From NCBI GenBank assembly GCA_002150815.3, contig NDFF03000098.1, positions 310,001 through 374,000 of the forward strand: 64,000 bases of DNA. Direction: 5' to 3'. Source of the DNA: Grammothele lineata (lineage: Eukaryota; Basidiomycota; Agaricomycetes; Polyporales; Polyporaceae). This document shows, piece by piece, positions 58,514 through 64,000 of this stretch; positions within the stretch are counted from its first letter, which is position 1; each line of letters opens with the position of its first letter. A program made the translations under genes and the position numbers. The notes below the pieces were generated by a model. The model saw only the letters and a program-made list of their open reading frames with translations, was not told the DNA's origin and did no database searches.

Positions 58514-60651
58514 CTAAACACATGTACACGATCGGAACGGAAGCACCGAATCCGACTCTTCATCCAGGTGAATATCCCGCGAGATCTCGCTGCCACATCT
58601 GACCTCAGCAAACCATGACTCACGAGGGGAGAAGTCCCAGTCTTCGACGGCAGGTGATCGCGGGGTGCGGCTCGCCGAACGTTCGCGCGACAGAACCTCA
58701 GACTCTCCCCGTGAAATGATACGCCCTACCGCACGCTGAGCAGAGGGCTCAACGAGCTCGATGTTGGTGAGATCGGAGCGGCGTGTCTCCTGACGCAAGC
58801 TAGGATCGGGAGTGACCGTCGCCGCACGCATCAGACTCCTTGTGCACGGGGGATACGGCACAGCCGCGAAGCTGGATACTAGGTCCGAATCCAGCCCGAG
58901 CGTAGTCATGAGGGTAAGGCGCTGCCTGCGTGCGCAGGCTTTGCGAAGACCAAGGAGCAGATGCGTTCCCTAATACAGACAGGTACGGTCGATCAGACGA
59001 GACATGTCGAGAAGGATTCAGGCTGGTAGGAGGAGCACTCACCGAGTAGGACAGGGCGACGCCGACCCAGCTGTATGTGGGCGGACAACCATAGACGCAT
59101 GAGATCGAAGTTCTCAAAATTGTACAAATGCAATGCTCACGTCTCACTCAAGGCCGAGTACGCCGGAGGAGCAACGAACTGATTGACTATACAACCCGTA
59201 GTAAGGACTGAGGGATATCGGCGGCCCGGGTAAGTGGACGACGTAGATAGAAGGCACGAGGTACGGCATACCGACGTTACTGGACGTTGATATTTAGTTT
59301 CAGCTTCGGTACGAAGTATTGTTCCACTCACAGAGCATAGTACGCGCTAGCATCGCAAAACAGACGACAAAGTATGGGGCTGCGATCGAGCTCAGGAGCA
59401 TGCGAGAGGCACTTCACAGCGTTTAGCACGAACAGTAGGGCTGACGGCAGTCAGGATGATGATGGAATGGTGAGGAAGAAATCTACCGTACTTTCGAATG
59501 CCAAGGAGGGCGCCCTACTCGAAGCGTCAACACTTGAATCCTGCAGGATGAGGCGAACAGAGCCTCACCAAGAGTACCGAAATAACGTATTGATCTCCTC
59601 GAAGCATCCGTTCACTGGAAGAAGCGATTCAGATGGACTTGGGGCGTTGAGCATCTCCGGTATCGAGACAGCGGTAATAACTGCTACAGCCTTCGAAATA
59701 AATCAGCGAAAATGAACTTGACGTCAGATAGATCACTTACCGCAATTTGGGCTGTTTGGGATGACAGGTTAGCATCACATGTTCTGTTGAGTATACTACC
59801 CGATCTCACGTACCGAGAAAAGCGACACCCAACAGTAGACGCACTACGTGATGATATGGACGTTAGCTTGCGGAATACAGCTCGCGCTCCGAGTTGTAAT
59901 CACTCACTTCTAAATGATCTGCAGTAGAGCGCATCGATGCGGAGCACCATGCTCAACTCAGCGCTTCGTCCCACGATGAACGTAGTGCTACGGTAGTGAT
60001 CCAAAGTCATGCCATCATCACACCGAAGAGGAAGGACGAAAGACTCACATGCGAGTGATCAGGAGGCGAGGGAAGCAGCTATGGGGCAGTAGAGGAACGT
60101 CAAAAGAGCGATTCATATGTGCCAGGATAAAACGTCACGTACTCGACTGGAATCCATTCGGAGGCGAGCACTCTGCGTTTTCCGTATCAGCATCTTGGAG
60201 TATGATGGAGCGATTTTCAAAGGCGAAGGCGGTAGCGGAAGAGGACGGGACAGGAGACGTAGGACTCACATCTGCCCGAAAAGCCCGACGTATCTCGAAA
60301 TGAAGAACAGGTATTTTGGCAGAGCATTCGTCGACCTATAGACGTGCACTATTCAGAGTCTTGAGGTGGGCGGGTAGAAGGATATGCTGATGCTGACCAC
60401 CAGACGTATTCAACCTGGAAAATGTATTGTCTTCGAAACATGCCTTCACACATAGGAGTACAACCTACCACATACCTCGTCGCTCAGCGAAAGGCTTAAA
60501 TCGTACAGTAGGAAAACAGCGGAAGCGACTACACAACCGCAGTAAGCACACGCCAGCAAATGAGACGAAGAACGGTTATTTGCTCACAAGAATGGCAGAG
60601 TTGTACGCGTGCATCGAAGATTAGCCCTGGGGCGTCGACTGGATCGCCCAT
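58514..60651 (-). CDS. DUF6533-like multi-span membrane protein (first tandem copy, about 14 exons)
   Basis: Exons include 60651-60588, 60528-60476, 60414-60398 (17 nt), 60335-60270, 60078-60049, 59987-59908, 59843-59814, 59751-59741 (11 nt), 59690-59569, 59514-59492 (23 nt), 59440-59332, an uncertain one near 59190-59260, 59070-59043 (28 nt) and 58969-58514. Joined, they give the family order: LLYDLSLSLSDEVEYVW (first helix and the D-E-V-E-x-x-W motif), LPKYLFFISRYVGLFGQ, a VLRIDALY helix, then WAPSLAFETLLFVLNAVKC and GTHLLLGLRK, where the last helix leaves the membrane. The tail of about 130 residues is charged and lies after the last helix. Function is unknown; such receptors-like proteins are abundant in Agaricomycetes. 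The structure matches the neighbour at 61.5 kb exon by exon. Confidence 0.82.
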
Positions 60652-61551
60652 ATACTCCAAGTTCGGGTACCGAAAGTACCATTCGAGTGTCTAGCGAGAG
60701 GTTCCACAAGAGGCCAGACGTGCGGGGGAGGGGACAGATCGCGCGAACTTGACTGCGAGCTGCTATGAACTCCACTGGCACTGGGTTCGACGGCGACGAA
60801 GGTTCACCTCCTTGGAGCGCTGATGGAGACGCGTGGTCTGATTCAAGGAGAATGGCCTCAAAAGCTTGTTTGTCATTGACAGTTGCGCGGTGCTCGGGGC
60901 CCGCGATGCCTCTCTCGCTGCGTGCCGCGTCCGCGAACCTCTCCCACTGAGTGGTCAGCGGTGGCCGCCCGGGGATAGGTGAAGCGCGCCGACGGTTCTG
61001 CATGATGGCGAGCAAACCATCGCGGAATCGGCCAATGTCCGACGGTGACTAAATAGAGGATGGGGGAGTTGAGCACTTCGTCAACGTAACGGCCCTGGGC
61101 ACGAAATACAAATTGTGCGCAGCCGGGATGGGGGCATCAGCATATACTTCGAGATGCGCGGGCTGACGTAGTATGACGCGTACCTCGCATGGCCTCGTAT
61201 ACCCCCCAAAGAGAGAGGGGTCACCAGTCGTGTTTCGCTTCCATGCAGAAACATAGGAGTGAACCAAACGGGTGGTGGATGTAGGCTGCAGCATTGTTGA
61301 ACGAGTCGGGCGCGGGGAAGGCACGAAGTTCGCCACGTGATATACCTCCGGCCGCGTCGCGTAGCGTTTCAGCGTGTCGGGGGAGCGGGGACTTGCGGAA
61401 CCGAAGAAGGCCTGCTGGAAGCTACACTATACATATGGACATGTTATGATACATGATTACTGAGTAGCCCCACGGCCCTACGCCGAGCTGAGGCTCATTG
61501 GACTCGGCCGAGGCGCACGGCTGCGCGTTCAAACCGCACGCAGCACCCCGG
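60652..61551. other. Spacer between tandem membrane-protein genes; possible small gene
   Basis: The minus strand has a 95-codon frame from 61336 (VHSYVSAWKRNTTGDPSLFGG) and another from about 61015. They could be joined by removing a short GTTACG...TTTAG segment, but the second frame overlaps exon 1 of the downstream gene. A hypothetical gene is possible but not convincing. Confidence 0.3.
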
Positions 61552-63516
61552 CTACCCGCCGCCCCGGTCCTCCATGACCGACTTGTCAGAGAAGTTCCAG
61601 TCGCGAAGGTTGAGGTGTCCATCGTCCGCTAGGGAGGTGCGTGAGAAAGAACCCGCCATCCTGCGCGCGTATGTCTCAACCGACTGTCGAGTTCGAGTGA
61701 CACGGGAGAGAGAGAGGGAAGTCCGAGGGGCAGGGAGAGGGCTGAAGGACACGCGAGAGGGGAGGGAAGCTAGGGGTGGGAGAAGGCTTGAAGACGGGGC
61801 GCTGGACGTCGCCGTGGTGGTCCCGTGGCTGAAGGTGAGATCGGACAGTTCGAAGTCGGTTAGGAGGGTCGGGTGCGTTAGGCAGCGCTGCCTGCGCGCG
61901 GCAGTCTTGCGAATGCCGAGTAGCAGGTGGGTGCCCTGACGTCTGGCGTGAGCGCGATGGAGTTACAAACGACAGCAGAGGTACTTACGGAATAGGAGAG
62001 TACGGCTGACACCCATCTATACGGAAGTACAGGCGTTAGATGCTCCCAATGTATATACAATGAAGGAAACCTTACGTTGGCCAGACGACCTGTAGCTTGA
62101 AAGGTCCCACAAACTGACTGATGATGCCTAAACCCATGACCGCTAGGACGTTTCGTTTGCAATAGGAAGCTTCGTTTAAAAATGTCAACACTAACCGACC
62201 AGACTATACGTAAACATCAGTACGATGTTGAACGGGAGGATGGATCATTATAAGGCGCTCACATGGAGTAATACGCGCTAGAGTCGCGGAATAGACGATA
62301 GATTATAGGCGTTCGTTGAGTAGGACGGTGTGAGATGCACTTGTATGCGTTGAGAACGAATAATAGCGCTGAGATATTCAGCTTCACAGCGGGCCGACGA
62401 TATCAGATAGTACATGAACTTACTTTCAAAAATTAGTATAGGGGTCCTGCGAAAAGACAAGGCCATCAGCCTCGTACAACGGTGACCTCAGAAGGCTCAC
62501 GGACCAGGAAAACTTGAAGAGAGTGGGCTCGTCTACTGAGCACCCGTGCGTCCGTGTCCATCGCGGAAATGGAACGAATGTCGACACCATAACGGGCACC
62601 GAGAAAGCGTAGGTCAACGCGAAAACCTGGCATGTGAAATGAGTAAAGGAAAGAGTCGTGAAAGCAAAGGTACTCACCACTACATGCACTACAATCGGGT
62701 GTTAACACGAAACGAGTCCGATGCCCGCACGGTACGTACCGATGAATCCTCCGCCCATGAGAAGACGCACTGTCACATCTCAGACACGTATAGTTGACAA
62801 TAGGCTATGATTACTTACCTCGGCGGTCCTTGTTGTACAGCGCATCGATCCGAAGCATCAGGCCGATCTCAACGCTCAGGCTCAGGGTCGCAGCAAAACT
62901 GAGAGGTCATGAGCGCGACGAAGGTGTTCTCGTCCGTAGAACACTCACCAGAGAAAGGTGATGAATTTCGGGAGGCAACCCCTGATGCGATTATGAGATC
63001 GGCGAAATGGCATCAAAGGATACCGCTTACGGAAGAGGAACGAGACTGGGGGAGAGAACGCTACAGGTCCACAGTTGCTTGATTGCTCTTTACGATGCGC
63101 GGAAAGTGGACGCACACTCACAATTGACCGACTAATCCGACATATCTCGACGTAAAGTACAAATACTTCGGAAGAGAGTTGGCAGATCTGCGGACGAAGA
63201 CACGAGGTTCAAATCGAGGGGACGCGGTCCGTGCGATGGGTCACATACCTCCAAATATGCTCTACCTAAGCCATTCAGATGGACAAGGAATATGATCAGA
63301 GGCGCTCGCGAACGTTACTGAGAGCTCACCTCGTCTCCCATAGACAATACCGTGTCGTAGAGCAAAATCACTGCGGACGCCACTGGAACCGAGATATGAG
63401 CAGAGGGAGACGCGTCGAGCAAGAATAACCAGGTTCTCACTCGAGTGAAAGGTCTGTAGGCGTGCATTGGACACAATGATCTTCGCGACATCCGGTGCAA
63501 TGTCATTGGGATCCAT
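61552..63516 (-). CDS. DUF6533-like multi-span membrane protein (second tandem copy, about 14 exons)
   Basis: Exons include 63516-63441, 63382-63330, 63265-63249 (17 nt), 63187-63122, 62981-62949, 62898-62819, 62769-62740, 62688-62678 (11 nt), 62626-62505, 62446-62424 (23 nt), 62368-62263, an uncertain exon near 62095-62136, 62016-61989 (28 nt) and 61935-61552. The joined protein reads LLYDTVLSMGDEVEHIW, LPKYLYFTSRYVGLVGQL, LMLRIDALYNKDRR, then WTPILIFETLLFVLNAYKC and LSYSGTHLLLGIRK, the usual DUF6533 order with about seven hydrophobic helices. Ten exons have exactly the same length as in the 58.5-60.7 kb copy. The C-terminal tail is charged and serine/arginine-rich. The start ATG at 63516 is supported by matching N-termini (D-P in both). 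Confidence 0.83.
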
Positions 63517-64000
63517 GCGCCTCCGTCGACAGGGGAGGATGAAGAGCTAGCTGAGGGGTTTTTTCATCTGCGAGGAACAAGAGCAGGGGACTGGAGAGTA
63601 AATGCGAATGAGAGGGAATACGAAAGGTGGCAGACGTGGTATAAACGCGTACGCGAAGGACAGGGCTCGAGTGTCACCATGTTTGGATGCAATCGCCCGC
63701 GTCCGAGTAGGGGACAGGGCACCCAGCAACCGACGCAATGAGCCCAGTCCCGCATTTGCCCAAATCGAGCTCAGTGACGGCAAGCGCAGTCTTCTGGTCC
63801 GTTCGCACGATGCATAGCAAGTGGCGATGTCGCTTTCATGACGACGTCGGTAATGTCTGCCGGAGGACTTAAAGTGGTCAGCGCGTGGAGACCGCTCAGG
63901 TTGCTGAGTGGTGACAGCATTGAGGAACATGCAGCAAGAAGGGCGCAATCATTTACTCACCTTCAGCGCACAACGATGACACTACTACAGCGATAAAAAC
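63517..64000. other. Window edge; upstream region of the second membrane-protein gene
   Basis: A possible splice donor (AAGGTGAGTAAATG on the minus strand, near 63960) suggests that an exon of another minus-strand gene or a 5' UTR exon crosses the window end. Nothing else can be supported. Confidence 0.35.

Noticed and set aside
60584..61015. 143-codon minus-strand frame as an independent gene
   Set aside because: Its end overlaps the first exon of the membrane-protein gene in another frame; only a weak, uncommon donor could connect it to the upstream frame.
1..64000. CRISPR arrays, rRNA genes, phage or bacterial operons, LTR retrotransposons
   Set aside because: No regularly spaced repeats, no rRNA core sequences, no reverse transcriptase or integrase motifs and no long terminal repeats were recognised on either strand.

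Overview
The window looks like nuclear DNA of a filamentous basidiomycete (Agaricomycetes, possibly a polypore relative). Coding regions are broken by many short GT-AG introns, mostly 48-65 nt. The recognisable families are typical of that group: PHO80/PCL-type cyclins, DUF6533-type multi-span membrane proteins, a secreted amidase-signature enzyme, and a mitochondrial membrane P-loop ATPase. Exon coordinates were worked out by eye from reading frames, splice signals and paralogue comparison. All identifications come from motif recognition, not from a database search.

Layout. 0.9-5.4 kb: two PHO80-like cyclin genes (-) flank an unrecognised low-complexity protein. 5.4-13.4 kb: GC-rich sequence without a convincing gene, holding a 287-bp MITE-like element with perfect 26-bp inverted ends. 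13.4-14.6 kb: a third cyclin (-). 14.6-34.6 kb: about 20 kb of CpG-rich sequence with no gene I can support. 34.6-37.9 kb: a 12-exon mitochondrial-type membrane ATPase (-). 39.4-40.8 kb: a divergent PHO80-like cyclin (+), with paired CACGTG repeats upstream. 41.1-41.5 kb: a small secreted, probably GPI-anchored protein (-). 43.4-43.9 kb: a truncated, inverted, broken copy of the 39.4-kb cyclin gene.

45.1-58.2 kb is the most interesting part. A two-gene cassette occurs twice in opposite orientation: on the left, genes at 49.1-47.5 and 46.3-45.1 kb (-); on the right, 54.3-55.8 and 57.0-58.2 kb (+). They flank a secreted amidase (50.2-52.5 kb, -). All four genes can be read with six exons and the same intron phase series 0-2-1-1-2. 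Each has a large penultimate exon and a short basic last exon, so all four look like paralogues. Two begin with a SAP-like motif split at the same codon.

58.5-63.5 kb: two tandem DUF6533-like membrane protein genes (-), each with about 14 exons including matched micro-exons of 17, 11, 23 and 28 nt.

Functional themes that can be supported are cyclin/CDK signalling, possibly linked to phosphate; a local family of probably nuclear basic coiled-coil proteins; secretion and membrane functions; and one mitochondrial ATPase. No rRNA, CRISPR, phage or bacterial feature was seen.
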